Source of the DNA: CAYMUN01 sp964393835
Lineage (GTDB): Bacteria > Patescibacteriota > Saccharimonadia > Saccharimonadales > UBA4665
Reading direction: 5' to 3'
Length of the DNA stretch: 64,000 nt
NCBI GenBank assembly: GCA_964393835.1
Contig: CAYMUN010000003.1
Span: forward strand, 1-64,000
This document shows positions 25,920 to 35,066 of this stretch, piece by piece. The translations under genes and the position numbers were made by a program. The notes beneath the pieces are model-generated. The model searched no databases and was not told where the DNA came from. It worked only from the letters and a program-made list of their open reading frames with translations. How positions within the stretch are numbered: position 1 is the first letter of the stretch; the number at the start of each line of letters is the position of its first letter.

Positions 25920-25942
25920 TAAGGCGTACACTGGGGAGGCGA

Positions 25943-26839
25943 ATGGCCCTGATTGAACTCCAAGATGTTAGCAAACTGTACGGTTTCGGCGATGCTACTA
26001 CCCTAGCGCTCGACGAGGTCAGTATTACGATTGAAAAAGGTGAATTCGTGGCGGTCATGGGCCCCAGCGGTTGCGGCAAGAGCACGCTGATGAACCTCAT
26101 CGGCCTGCTGGATCGACCGACTAACGGCAATTACCGGCTCGATGGCAAACCGGTGGCTCGCCTGCGCTCCAACCAAGCAGCTAAGATCCGGCGCGACAAA
26201 ATTGGTTTTATCTTTCAATCGTTCAACTTACTGCCGCGCCTGACAACTCTGGAAAATGTCGCCTTGCCCCTCACCTATAAAGGCATATCAGCCACTCGCC
26301 GCCTCAAGCTAGCCAGTGAAATGCTCGACCGGGTCGGCATTCAAAACCGTGAATATTATCTCCCCACCCAGTTGAGTGGTGGCCAAGCCCAATGCGCGGC
26401 TATTGCCCGGGCGTTGGTCAACGAGCCAAAATTAATTATTGCCGATGAGCCAACCGGCAACTTAGACAGCGGTAGCTCGCGGTTGGTCATGGAGCTGCTG
26501 GCTGACATTCATAAAATGGGCAACACTATCTTGTTTGTGACCCACAATCCGGAACTAACCCGTTTCGCGACTCGCGTCGTGTATATGCACGACGGCAGTA
26601 TTATCCATGATGAAAAGACGGCTCTCGGCCAAGTGGCGACCACTGCCCGCAAAGTGCTCTACACTTTGCCGACAACCAACGAAGAAGACGATCTAGCCGG
26701 CGTGTCTGCCCTGATGAAAGCTCTGCCCGACAAGCCAACGCCACCTCGCAGCCGCAAAAAACCTATCGCTAAAAAAGCCAAATCCACCACTCGTCCCAAA
26801 CCAAAAAAACCGACTGTTCGTCCAGGTAAAAAAGCATGA
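25943..26839 (+). CDS. ABC transporter ATP-binding protein, MacB/LolD type
   Basis: 298 residues from the ATG at 25943 with GGGAGG just upstream. Walker A is GPSGCGKST, the signature LSGGQAQCAAIARAL (usually LSGGQQQRVAIARAL, so the Arg is changed to Cys), Walker B LIIADEPTG and the H-loop FVTHNPE. A Lys/Pro/Arg-rich tail of about 30 residues is an unusual appendage. It pairs with the overlapping permease gene. Substrate unknown. Confidence 0.92.
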   Translation: MALIELQDVSKLYGFGDATTLALDEVSITIEKGEFVAVMGPSGCGKSTLMNLIGLLDRPTNGNYRLDGKPVARLRSNQAAKIRRDKIGFIFQSFNLLPRLTTLENVALPLTYKGISATRRLKLASEMLDRVGIQNREYYLPTQLSGGQAQCAAIARALVNEPKLIIADEPTGNLDSGSSRLVMELLADIHKMGNTILFVTHNPELTRFATRVVYMHDGSIIHDEKTALGQVATTARKVLYTLPTTNEEDDLAGVSALMKALPDKPTPPRSRKKPIAKKAKSTTRPKPKKPTVRPGKKA

Positions 26840-28071
26840 GATCGCTGTCTTACGGTCACGTCAAAGCCAGCTGGAACGCGGTACGGAGCGCCAAAATCCG
26901 CAGCTTTTGGACGGTGTTGGGCGTCATCATTGGCGTGGCCTCGATCATTACCGTGGTAGGCATCGGCGAAGGTATCAAACAGCAGGTCTCGGGTCAAATC
27001 CACCACGCTGATAAAAACTTGATAACTGTCCGACCGGCCCAATTGCGGAGCGGCAGCAGCGCTGACAACCAAAACCTTGGCCTGCTAACCGGCCTCAGTA
27101 CCAGCGGCCCGTTGACGGCCAAGGACGTGACTGCTACCGCCCATGCCAAAGGCGTCGATGCCAGCGCGCCGCTGACGGTGGCTGGCAGCAGCGCCAAAGG
27201 TGATCTGGCAACTTACCGCGACGGTTTCGTCATCGGCACCAGCAATGACCTGCCCGGTCTGCTCAATCAATCCCTGGCCTATGGTGATTTTTGGAATCAA
27301 GACGAAAACGACATGAATGTCGCGGTACTTGGCAGGCATGCCGTCGAGACTATGTTTAATGACGATGTGCCGCTAGGTCGCAGTTTTACATTTCATGGCG
27401 AACAGTTCATCATTCGCGGTATTTTTAACCAGTTTCCGGCGACACCACTGAGCCAGCAGCTGGATTTCAACAACGTCATTTTTATTCCGCACCAAGTAGC
27501 CGAGCGCTTGACTAATAACACCGCGCCTACCTACCAGATCCTGGCCCGTTCGGCAGATAGCAGCCAAACCGAAGCCGTGGCTGGCCGCATCAAACAAGCC
27601 GTTGATAAGACCCATGGCGGCCAGAGCGGTATCAGCGTACTGTCCGGCAACCAAAACCTGGCCGCCAGCAACAACATCCTCGATCTCTTAACGCGTCTGA
27701 TCGCCGGCGTAGCGGCGATTTCCCTGCTGGTCAGCGGTATCGGCATCATGAATGTCATGCTGGTGTCGGTCGCTGAGCGGCTGCACGAGATCGGCATCCG
27801 TAAGGCCGTCGGGGCTACTAACCGTCAAATCTGGAGCCAGTTTATGCTGGAATCGACCGTTCTCGGCCTGAGTGGCGGAGCTATCGGTATCGGCTTGGCC
27901 TTCCTGATCGACGTCATCTTACGGATATTCACTGACCTCGAGCCAATTATCCACTGGCAGGTCGTGCTGCTGGCGACTGGTACGTCTCTCGTGGTCGGGA
28001 TCATCTTTGGTACCGTCCCGGCCTTTAAAGCCGCCCGCAAAGACCCGATTGACGCCTTGCGCAGCCAGTAG
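26836..28071 (+). CDS. MacB-like ABC transporter permease
   Basis: 411 residues overlapping the ATPase gene by ATGA. Topology is that of the MacB/FtsX class: one N-terminal helix (FWTVLGVIIGVASIITVVGIG), an external domain of about 220 residues and three C-terminal helices carrying VSVAERLHEIGIRKAVGAT, the coupling-helix signature. In a single-membrane cell the external domain would face the wall. It may act in peptide or lipoprotein export or envelope stress. Confidence 0.9.
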   Translation: MRSLSYGHVKASWNAVRSAKIRSFWTVLGVIIGVASIITVVGIGEGIKQQVSGQIHHADKNLITVRPAQLRSGSSADNQNLGLLTGLSTSGPLTAKDVTATAHAKGVDASAPLTVAGSSAKGDLATYRDGFVIGTSNDLPGLLNQSLAYGDFWNQDENDMNVAVLGRHAVETMFNDDVPLGRSFTFHGEQFIIRGIFNQFPATPLSQQLDFNNVIFIPHQVAERLTNNTAPTYQILARSADSSQTEAVAGRIKQAVDKTHGGQSGISVLSGNQNLAASNNILDLLTRLIAGVAAISLLVSGIGIMNVMLVSVAERLHEIGIRKAVGATNRQIWSQFMLESTVLGLSGGAIGIGLAFLIDVILRIFTDLEPIIHWQVVLLATGTSLVVGIIFGTVPAFKAARKDPIDALRSQ

Positions 28072-28110
28072 CGCTTGACAGGCGCTGTAATACACCCTAT
28101 GTCAAACCAG

Positions 28111-29499
28111 CTAAAACAGAGAGATGATGCCGGCCATGCCGACGACGGACATGATAATCGTAATCAGCCAGCCAATAAACGTCGTGGAGCGCTTATTTGT
28201 CCAGCGGCCCATGATGTGGTGCTTACTACTCATAGTGACAATTAAAGCCAGGATGATTGGCGCGACCAGCCCGTTTAAAAATGCCGAGTAAATTAGGGCT
28301 TTGATCGGGTCGATACCGAGAAAATTGATGCCGAGGCCGACCATCATCGATATAATAATCACTCCGTAAAAAGCATGGGCTTGTTTGAGAGGCCGATAGA
28401 GGCCCTCGCGCCAGCCCAGGCTTTCGCTCAGGGCGTAGCTGCTGGCACCGGCCAGCACCGGGATGGCCAACAAGCCGGTACCGATGATGCCGATAGCAAA
28501 TAAGAAATACGTGGCGTTGCCGGCAAAGGGTCGCAGGGCTTCGGCTGCCTGGGCGGCTGATTCAATGTTGGTGATCCCGTGCGTAAACAGGATGCCGCCG
28601 CAAGCCGCGATGATAAAAAACATCACCAGGTTGCTGAGAAACATGCCTGACCAGACGTCAATGCGCATACTCTTGATGTCGGAGGAGGCGGTAGCAGTAC
28701 GCCGCTGGTGGACGGTGGTTTTACCCTGCAGGATCTGCTCCTCGACTTCTTGGGAAGTCTGCCAAAAAAACAGATAGGGCGAGATGGTGGTGCCGAGCAC
28801 GGCGCAGAGGATAATTAGTTCGTCTTTGCCAAAGTTGAGGTGTGGGATAAAGGCGCTGCTGACCACCTGGTGCCAGTTTAGGTGGGCCAGGATCGCCGAA
28901 AAGACGTAGGCCAGCAGTACCATAGCCAACCACTTAAGGTAGCGGGCGTAGCGGACATAGGGGGTAAAAATCTGGAGCCCGAGGCTCAAACAGGTAAAGC
29001 CAACAACCAGCCAACCAAAACTGAGTTGGGGATTGAGTAGCTGCGAAGCTTTGGCCATCGCTCCCAGGTCGGCCCCGATGTTAACGGCGTTAGCAATAAA
29101 CAGCAGTAATGAGCATATATAGAGAATCCTGCGGCTGAAGTGTACCCGGATATTGCCCGCCAATCCCCTGCCCGTCACTAGACCAATACGAGCGCACATT
29201 TCCTGTACTATGGCGGTCAGAGGGAACGTCCAGGCCGCCAACCAGAGGAAATGAAAGCCGAACTGGGCGCCGGTTTGTGAGTAGGTGGCGATACCTGATG
29301 GATCGTCGTCAGAAGCGCCGGTGGTTAGCCCGGGCCCCAGCATGTGCCAGTAATCTTCGGTTTTTTTGACCAATTCGTTAGTCGGTAGCGCGGCATTGAG
29401 CTTTTGGCTGGCATTTTGGGTGGCGATTACCGTGCGATCCAAAAATTCCGCCGGTGCCTCGGCGCTCTTCCTGAAAATATCTTTTTGTTTCTTAGTCAT
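28111..29499 (-). CDS. NRAMP-related divalent-metal transporter
   Basis: 462 residues with about 11 helices and an unusual soluble N-terminus of about 50 residues. The unwound TM1 motif, DPGN in classical MntH, reads DDDPSGIATY. The TM6 motif, MPHN in MntH, reads ISPYLFFWQ with no Met ligand. This places it in a divergent NRAMP-related branch whose metal (Mn, Fe, Mg or other) cannot be read from sequence. VKOR lies 12 nt upstream on the same strand. Confidence 0.85.
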   Translation of the reverse strand: MTKKQKDIFRKSAEAPAEFLDRTVIATQNASQKLNAALPTNELVKKTEDYWHMLGPGLTTGASDDDPSGIATYSQTGAQFGFHFLWLAAWTFPLTAIVQEMCARIGLVTGRGLAGNIRVHFSRRILYICSLLLFIANAVNIGADLGAMAKASQLLNPQLSFGWLVVGFTCLSLGLQIFTPYVRYARYLKWLAMVLLAYVFSAILAHLNWHQVVSSAFIPHLNFGKDELIILCAVLGTTISPYLFFWQTSQEVEEQILQGKTTVHQRRTATASSDIKSMRIDVWSGMFLSNLVMFFIIAACGGILFTHGITNIESAAQAAEALRPFAGNATYFLFAIGIIGTGLLAIPVLAGASSYALSESLGWREGLYRPLKQAHAFYGVIIISMMVGLGINFLGIDPIKALIYSAFLNGLVAPIILALIVTMSSKHHIMGRWTNKRSTTFIGWLITIIMSVVGMAGIISLF

Positions 29500-29511
29500 A
29501 GTCAGCCCTGC

Positions 29512-30114
29512 TTAGAAAAAACGGCCGTAGTAGTACCAAAAGTGTTTCATGATAAGGACGAAGATAATTAGGAACCAAAGAACGAGCAGATCGAGGTGGT
29601 GGTGGCGGATCCAGGCGTAAGCCGGAGCGGCTTTTTTAGGCAAGCGAATATGCTTTTGGTCGACGTTGTAGAGGGTGACGTACCAAAAACTAGTGATCGA
29701 AATGATCCATACGATCATGCACCAAGGGCACAGGGCTTGGATGTGGTAGACGCTCTGGTAAAACAGCCAATGCACAAAGCCTAGCGCAAAGAGCAGCCCG
29801 GCATTTAATCCCAGCCAAAACCAGCGTTTAAATTTGCCACCGGCCAGGATGGCGCCGCCAATGACGGCTAGTACCGGGAAAGCGCCCAAGCCGATAAACG
29901 GATTAGGGAAACCAAAGGCGTTGGCTTGTTTGCTCTGCATGACGTTGCCGCAACTGATGATAGGGTTGAGATTGCAGGAGGGGATATAGTGGGCATTGTC
30001 GAGGATGCGCACCTTGTCAAACATGATGATAAAGGCACAGGCATAGCCGATGATACCGCCAATCAGCAGGATGTATGGCAGCACTTTAGGAATTGTCCAG
30101 GTCTTGAATGTCAT
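29512..30114 (-). CDS. Vitamin K epoxide reductase (VKOR) family protein
   Basis: Integral-membrane thiol oxidoreductase that regenerates a DsbA-like oxidant using quinone. 200 residues with about five helices, the outer Cys pair in PSCNLNPIISCGNV and the active-site CPWC in helix 4. No fused thioredoxin domain is present, so a separate DsbA partner is expected elsewhere. It would support disulfide formation in exported proteins such as the Cys-containing product at 60772. A TATAAT at 30127-30132 precedes it. Confidence 0.9.
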   Translation of the reverse strand: MTFKTWTIPKVLPYILLIGGIIGYACAFIIMFDKVRILDNAHYIPSCNLNPIISCGNVMQSKQANAFGFPNPFIGLGAFPVLAVIGGAILAGGKFKRWFWLGLNAGLLFALGFVHWLFYQSVYHIQALCPWCMIVWIISITSFWYVTLYNVDQKHIRLPKKAAPAYAWIRHHHLDLLVLWFLIIFVLIMKHFWYYYGRFF

Positions 30115-30153
30115 AAGGCTGTTCCTATTATAGCGTATTACGGGGCGGTCAGC

Positions 30154-31320
30154 TTAGTCGGCGCAGCGGCCGGTAGCGACCGCTTGGTTGTGGTTACCGA
30201 CTTGGCTGACGGCTTCTGAGACTTTAGTAGCCGTCAGGGCGTAGCCGACATGATTATAAGCGGTCGATTCGGCAAAGATGACACCAATGACACTGCCATC
30301 GGTGGCTACCAAAGGTCCACCGGAGTTACCGTGCTCGACGTCGGCTTGGACTTCGTAGATATCCCGGATCGTGTGAGCGCTGTCATAAATATCCCGCCCG
30401 GCAGCATGCAGTTGCCGCAGTACGACAGCCGGCCCGGCATCAAAATTACCACCACCGGGATAGCCCAAAACGGCGGCTGGCGTCCCTGGCTTCACGGGGG
30501 TATTAGAAATAGCCAACGGTGACCCGCCCAGTTGGGAAGTACGCAGCAGCGCTAGATCGAGCGCCGGATCAAAGCTGACGACCGTGGCTTTATGGGTGCC
30601 ATTGACGTCCTGGATATATGACTGGCGTATACCGGCGACGACGTGAGCGTTGGTGACCACCAGATTACTCCCTGCTATAAACCCTGAGCCAGCCACGATG
30701 CCACCACAGCCCTGCCCTTTGATCCTCACCACCGAATCTTTATCTTTGGTGACGGCAGCGGCGAGATCACCCAGCGGCGGCAGGTTGGCGGTAGTGCGCG
30801 GGATAGGCTCGTTTCCGATAAAGACATCCGGAAAGCCGTTGGGGTTGATCAGGTGGCTCAACTTGTCTATTACTCCCGGTGCCGGCGGCAACAAACGGTT
30901 AATTTGGCCGATGAGGCGCGAGCTGCGCACCGCGGTTTGCAAGGATGGAATTGAGGAGTTGGTAATAATCGAAGCAATCAACCAGATGGACAGCACTAAT
31001 GAAACAACGCTCAGAGCGCTGCCGAGATAATTGTCGACTTTATTGACCTGATGGGCTCGCAGTCGTCGTTTAAGGGACGCTCCCAGGTATTCGCCTAGGG
31101 TCATAAGCAGCAGCGCGCTACCCAAGATACTGACGACCGTCAGAGCCGCCCGGTCTTGAGAGTTAGAGGCCAGGCCGATGAGTTGTGGCTGCAACCAGGC
31201 GCCAAGCAATAAACCGCTAAAAAAACCGAGGGTCGAGAATAGTTGGCGCAGGAAACCAATTTTTTGGCCACGCAGTACGGCACTGACCAGGCCAGCGACA
31301 AGCAGCAGGTCAACCAGCAT
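30154..31320 (-). CDS. MarP-like membrane serine protease (CvpA-trypsin fusion)
   Basis: 388 residues. Four N-terminal helices form a CvpA-type domain (about 1-125). A linker leads to a trypsin-fold domain with the triad His in VTNAHVVAG, Asp in DPALDLALL and Ser in EHGNSGGPL. The protease faces outwards; the actinobacterial relative MarP supports acid and oxidative stress survival. The start lies inside the zwf 3' end (11-nt overlap), so the genes are coupled. No PDZ domain is present. Confidence 0.88.
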   Translation of the reverse strand: MLVDLLLVAGLVSAVLRGQKIGFLRQLFSTLGFFSGLLLGAWLQPQLIGLASNSQDRAALTVVSILGSALLLMTLGEYLGASLKRRLRAHQVNKVDNYLGSALSVVSLVLSIWLIASIITNSSIPSLQTAVRSSRLIGQINRLLPPAPGVIDKLSHLINPNGFPDVFIGNEPIPRTTANLPPLGDLAAAVTKDKDSVVRIKGQGCGGIVAGSGFIAGSNLVVTNAHVVAGIRQSYIQDVNGTHKATVVSFDPALDLALLRTSQLGGSPLAISNTPVKPGTPAAVLGYPGGGNFDAGPAVVLRQLHAAGRDIYDSAHTIRDIYEVQADVEHGNSGGPLVATDGSVIGVIFAESTAYNHVGYALTATKVSEAVSQVGNHNQAVATGRCAD

Positions 31321-32701
31321 GCGGCGGGCTCAGCGGGCCTTGGCTGCCCGGTTTATAGGTAATCAAATCGTCGGTTTGCTTTGACCATTCGTCGAGGATT
31401 GGCTGGATAATACGCCAACTGGCCAAAACTTCTGCACTGGTGGCAAACAAGGTGTGGTCACCCCGCACGGCATCCAGCAGTACGCGCTCGTAGGCATCCG
31501 GATGCTTGTGATTATCAAAGTGCTGGGCGTAAGAGAAATCCATGGCGACCGGCTGCATTTCATCCTCGAATCCTGGTTTTTTTGTTAGCAAATCGAGCTC
31601 GATGCCTTCGTTAGGCTGGATGCGGAAGCGCAGGCTATTTCCGGGATCACCCGCCGTCCCCTGGAAGTTCACCGTGATTTCATACTTTTTTTCGGCCAGG
31701 GCCTTGCCTGTCCAGAGATTAATCGGTACATCCTGCCAGCGTTCGCTGTTAATAAACAGTGTGACTGCGGCGTAGGTTTCGGTGATCGTGTCGGGGTTAC
31801 CGACTTCGTCGCGGTACCCGCGGTATTGTCCGCGCAGGGTACGGGCTCGCACCTGATCCGGCGGTATGGGTTGCACCCGGCTCAGCAAAGACTGTTTGGC
31901 GTCGTGGATGCGGGCGCTGTCCATCTGCTTAGGTGTATCCATGGTCACGATCGCCAGCAGCTGCATCAGGTGGTTTTGGATAAAATCCCGGAGGGCACCC
32001 AGCTGATCATAAAATTCTACCCGGCCGACGATAGTAATCTGCTCGGCGGCACTGATTTCGATACCGGTGATATGCTGGCGATTCCACAAAGTCTCAAAAA
32101 TAGGGTTTTTAAACCGGAATAGCAAAATATTTTGGACGGTTTCTTTAGCTAGGAAATGGTCGATACGAAACACTTGCTCTTCCTGGAATACGGCACCAAT
32201 CTCTTCAATCAACTCTTCGGCGGAATGTAAGTCAAAACCAAAAGGCTTTTCAATCAGCAAGCGAGTCACCGCCCGATCATGCTGACAACTGGCATTGAGG
32301 CCGGCGGTGCCCATATGCCGGATGACCGGCCGATAGACTTGGGGTGGAATTGACAGATAGTACAGCCGGTTCATGCAGATGCCCTCATGGTCTTCGATAT
32401 CATTTAAGGTCTTGAGCAAAGCGCTATAGGCCTGATCGTCATTGAGATCCATTTGAATCATGCGGGTACGCTCATGCATGGCTCGCAGGGCTTTGGGATC
32501 ACAGACCTTGTCAACATCATTGACACAGAGGTCTACCTGGTCAAAAAGCTGCTCGGCAGTAATATCCCGGCGCGTGATACCGACAATCTCGGCCCGTTCG
32601 TCGAGTAAACCGTCTTTTATCAGGTGGTAGAGGGCTGGCAGCAAATAGCGCTGCGACAGGTCACCGGTGATCCCAAAAATAACAATAATCGGCGGATTCA
32701 T
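31310..32701 (-). CDS. zwf: Glucose-6-phosphate dehydrogenase
   Basis: Oxidises glucose-6-phosphate to 6-phosphogluconolactone with NADP, opening the oxidative pentose phosphate pathway. The Rossmann motif is VIFGITGDLSQRYLLPAL and the active site RIDHFLAKETVQN, with Asp-His and Lys in place. The frame extends to 32815, but the ATG at 32701 puts the Rossmann motif at the proper N-terminus, giving 463 residues. It could feed NADPH and ribose-5-phosphate into the nucleotide genes upstream. Confidence 0.95.
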   Translation of the reverse strand: MNPPIIVIFGITGDLSQRYLLPALYHLIKDGLLDERAEIVGITRRDITAEQLFDQVDLCVNDVDKVCDPKALRAMHERTRMIQMDLNDDQAYSALLKTLNDIEDHEGICMNRLYYLSIPPQVYRPVIRHMGTAGLNASCQHDRAVTRLLIEKPFGFDLHSAEELIEEIGAVFQEEQVFRIDHFLAKETVQNILLFRFKNPIFETLWNRQHITGIEISAAEQITIVGRVEFYDQLGALRDFIQNHLMQLLAIVTMDTPKQMDSARIHDAKQSLLSRVQPIPPDQVRARTLRGQYRGYRDEVGNPDTITETYAAVTLFINSERWQDVPINLWTGKALAEKKYEITVNFQGTAGDPGNSLRFRIQPNEGIELDLLTKKPGFEDEMQPVAMDFSYAQHFDNHKHPDAYERVLLDAVRGDHTLFATSAEVLASWRIIQPILDEWSKQTDDLITYKPGSQGPLSPPHAG

Positions 32702-32741
32702 GTTTTCACTATAGCAAACCGAAGCGGTTTTAAGCGGACGA

Positions 32742-34034
32742 CTATTTGTAGATGACCTGGTTGCGGCCGGGGCCGACGCCGATCCTGGTAACCGGCACGC
32801 CGAGCTCACGCTCAAACAACTCGACGAAGTTTTTGGCGGCTGGGGGCAATTGGCTGTATTCCCGGATGTCGCTGATGTCTTCTGTCCAAGATGGAACGGC
32901 GGTGTAATTGGGCTGGCAGGCTGCTAGGGCGGCAGCGGAAGTCGGCGCGGTGCGACGCTCTTGGCCTTGGTAGGTGTAGCTGGTAGCAACCTGCAATTTG
33001 TCGCCATAGCGTGGCACATGATCTAGCTTGGAGAGCGCCAACTCATCGACGCCATTGACCCGGATAGCATTACGGAGCTCTACCAGGTCAGGATAGCCGA
33101 TGCTGCGCGGACGCTTGGTGGTCGCGCCATATTCGCTATCAGCCGCCCCAAACACTCCTCGAACCTGGCTGGCCAGATCCTGGTCTTTGACTTCTGTCAC
33201 CAGTGGCCCGCCGCCCACATGGGATTTAACGGCTTTGGCGACACCGATGACTTTACCGAGATGTTTTGGCGCTACGCCAAGACCGTCCAGTAAGCCACTG
33301 ACCGTGGTAGAAGAAGAAGTGACTGCCGGGTACATGCCGTGGTTAATGTCCAGTAAAAAGGCCTGGGCACCCTCGGCCAGGACTCGCTCGCCGGCTTGCA
33401 ATCGGTCATTGATAATTTCGACGGTGTCGGCCATGTACGGCTGAAGTTGCTGGGCAATTGCCAGCCATTCCCGGGCCATAGCGGTGAGCTCGGCAGTTGA
33501 TTTGCGCTGGTCTTTTGGCAGTTGGATCTGTAGGCGTTCCAGGCCATCCAAGGCGTGTTCCAGTAAAACCTTTGGCGTTGTGAGCGATTCCAGCCGTACG
33601 CCCTCGCGTAGATATTTGTCGGCGGCGACAAAGGCAATCCCGGATTTGGTGCTGCCCTGGGCCAGCTTTCCGTCTTCGCGGAGGGCGTCCAGCGCAATAT
33701 GATGCGGCAGTACTAAATGAGCGCTGCTACTGATTAATAAATTATCGGGAGATACTGCCAGACCAGCCGCCTGGACATCGGCGATTTCGGCTGCTAAGCG
33801 CTTGGGGTCGACATACATGCCATTGCCGATGATATTAAGTTTGCCGGGATAGGCAATGCCCGAAGGAACCTGGTGCAGGGCGAGCGGTTCCATGCTGTCG
33901 GGTACGACAGTATGGCCGGCGTTGGAGCCGCCATTACCGCGGGCGATGACGCTGTATTGGCCTGCCACTAAGTCGACGAACCGGCCCTTGCCCTCGTCTC
34001 CCCTTTGCAAACCAACGATTACATCTACACTCAT
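32742..34034 (-). CDS. purA: Adenylosuccinate synthetase
   Basis: Joins IMP and aspartate with GTP, the first step to AMP. 430 residues from the ATG at 34034 (MSVDVIVGLQRGDEGKG). The P-loop reads QRGDEGKG instead of QWGDEGKG, and NAGHT keeps the catalytic His. The IMP-binding region reads GSTKSGIAFVAADKY instead of the usual GTTGRGIGPAYEDK. EGAQAFLLDINHGMYP is otherwise typical. The catalytic Asp and His remain, so activity is likely. These deviations match my recollection of CPR PurA proteins. Confidence 0.92.
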   Translation of the reverse strand: MSVDVIVGLQRGDEGKGRFVDLVAGQYSVIARGNGGSNAGHTVVPDSMEPLALHQVPSGIAYPGKLNIIGNGMYVDPKRLAAEIADVQAAGLAVSPDNLLISSSAHLVLPHHIALDALREDGKLAQGSTKSGIAFVAADKYLREGVRLESLTTPKVLLEHALDGLERLQIQLPKDQRKSTAELTAMAREWLAIAQQLQPYMADTVEIINDRLQAGERVLAEGAQAFLLDINHGMYPAVTSSSTTVSGLLDGLGVAPKHLGKVIGVAKAVKSHVGGGPLVTEVKDQDLASQVRGVFGAADSEYGATTKRPRSIGYPDLVELRNAIRVNGVDELALSKLDHVPRYGDKLQVATSYTYQGQERRTAPTSAAALAACQPNYTAVPSWTEDISDIREYSQLPPAAKNFVELFERELGVPVTRIGVGPGRNQVIYK

Positions 34035-34091
34035 GCCAAGGTTGAGCATACCGGACAGAGGTCTAATGCGCAAGTCCCTAAGGTGAACTGG

Positions 34092-35066
34092 CTACATTTG
34101 GTTTTGGCCCTCAAACAGGGCGGAAACCGAGCGGCCAGCGCTGACCGCAGCGATGGCATCGGCAATCAGCGGCGCGACGGACAGAACTTCGATTTTTTTA
34201 GTGTGCGGCCCAGTCGGCGGCGGCACAGTATCGGTAACGATAATTTTTTCGAAGCCCGAGGCTTCAATGCGCTCCAGCGCCGTGCCGGAAAAAATGCCGT
34301 GGGTAGCAATACCATAGACCGTCTTGGCGCCCTTTTCTTTGAGCAGGTCGGCGGCGGCACAGATCGTGCCGGCGGTGTCAATCATGTCATCCACCAGCAC
34401 GCAGACGCGGCCTTCGACCTTGCCGATAAGGTGCCTGGCATCGGCGCTGCCGGTATGGACGTCAGTCCGGTGTTTGTGAATAATAGCGATATCGCAACCC
34501 AGCGCACTGCTGTAACGCTCTGTCAGCTTTACCCGACCGGCATCCGGCGAAACCATGACCAGGTCTTTGCCGAAATGTTGCTTGATGTATTTTTTAAATA
34601 AAGACATGGCGATGACATGGTCAAACGGGCCGTCAAAAAATCCCTGTACCTGGCCGGAATGCAGGTCGACACTCATAATCCGGTCGGCTCCGGCGACCGA
34701 CAGCATATCGATGACTAGCCGGGCGCCGATAGGCTCCCGGACGGCTGACTTGCGATCCTGGCGGGCATAACTGAGTAGCGGACAGACGACCGTAATACTC
34801 CGCGCCGAGGCTCGTTTAGCGGTATCGACCATCAGCAGCTGCTCCATCAAGGCCTCATGCACATTGTCAGCGTGGCTCTGGATAATAAAGACATCGTTAC
34901 CTCGCAGCGTATCGCCAATCCGGCAGCTGATCTCGCCGTTAGCGAAATTTTTGAGATAAACCGGTGTCAGTTTGAGCTTGAGATAGTCGGCGATTTGTTC
35001 GGCCAAGGCCGGGTGGGTACGTCCGCTTAACAGTTTAATGTGACGATCCCGGCCAACATGTTTCAT
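34092..35066 (-). CDS. prs: Ribose-phosphate pyrophosphokinase (PRPP synthetase)
   Basis: Makes PRPP, the shared substrate of PurF and PyrE. 324 residues with FANGEISCRIGDTLRG, LLSYARQDRK, the metal-binding VDLHSGQVQGFF and the PRPP loop VLVDDMIDTAGT. Its ATG overlaps the pyrB stop (ATGA), so supply of PRPP is translationally linked to pyrimidine synthesis. Confidence 0.97.
   Translation of the reverse strand: MKHVGRDRHIKLLSGRTHPALAEQIADYLKLKLTPVYLKNFANGEISCRIGDTLRGNDVFIIQSHADNVHEALMEQLLMVDTAKRASARSITVVCPLLSYARQDRKSAVREPIGARLVIDMLSVAGADRIMSVDLHSGQVQGFFDGPFDHVIAMSLFKKYIKQHFGKDLVMVSPDAGRVKLTERYSSALGCDIAIIHKHRTDVHTGSADARHLIGKVEGRVCVLVDDMIDTAGTICAAADLLKEKGAKTVYGIATHGIFSGTALERIEASGFEKIIVTDTVPPPTGPHTKKIEVLSVAPLIADAIAAVSAGRSVSALFEGQNQM

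Noticed and set aside
32742..34034. PurZ-type (2-aminoadenine) synthetase instead of PurA
   Set aside because: The catalytic Asp of GDEGKG and the His of NAGHT are kept, and the neighbours are ordinary purine genes.
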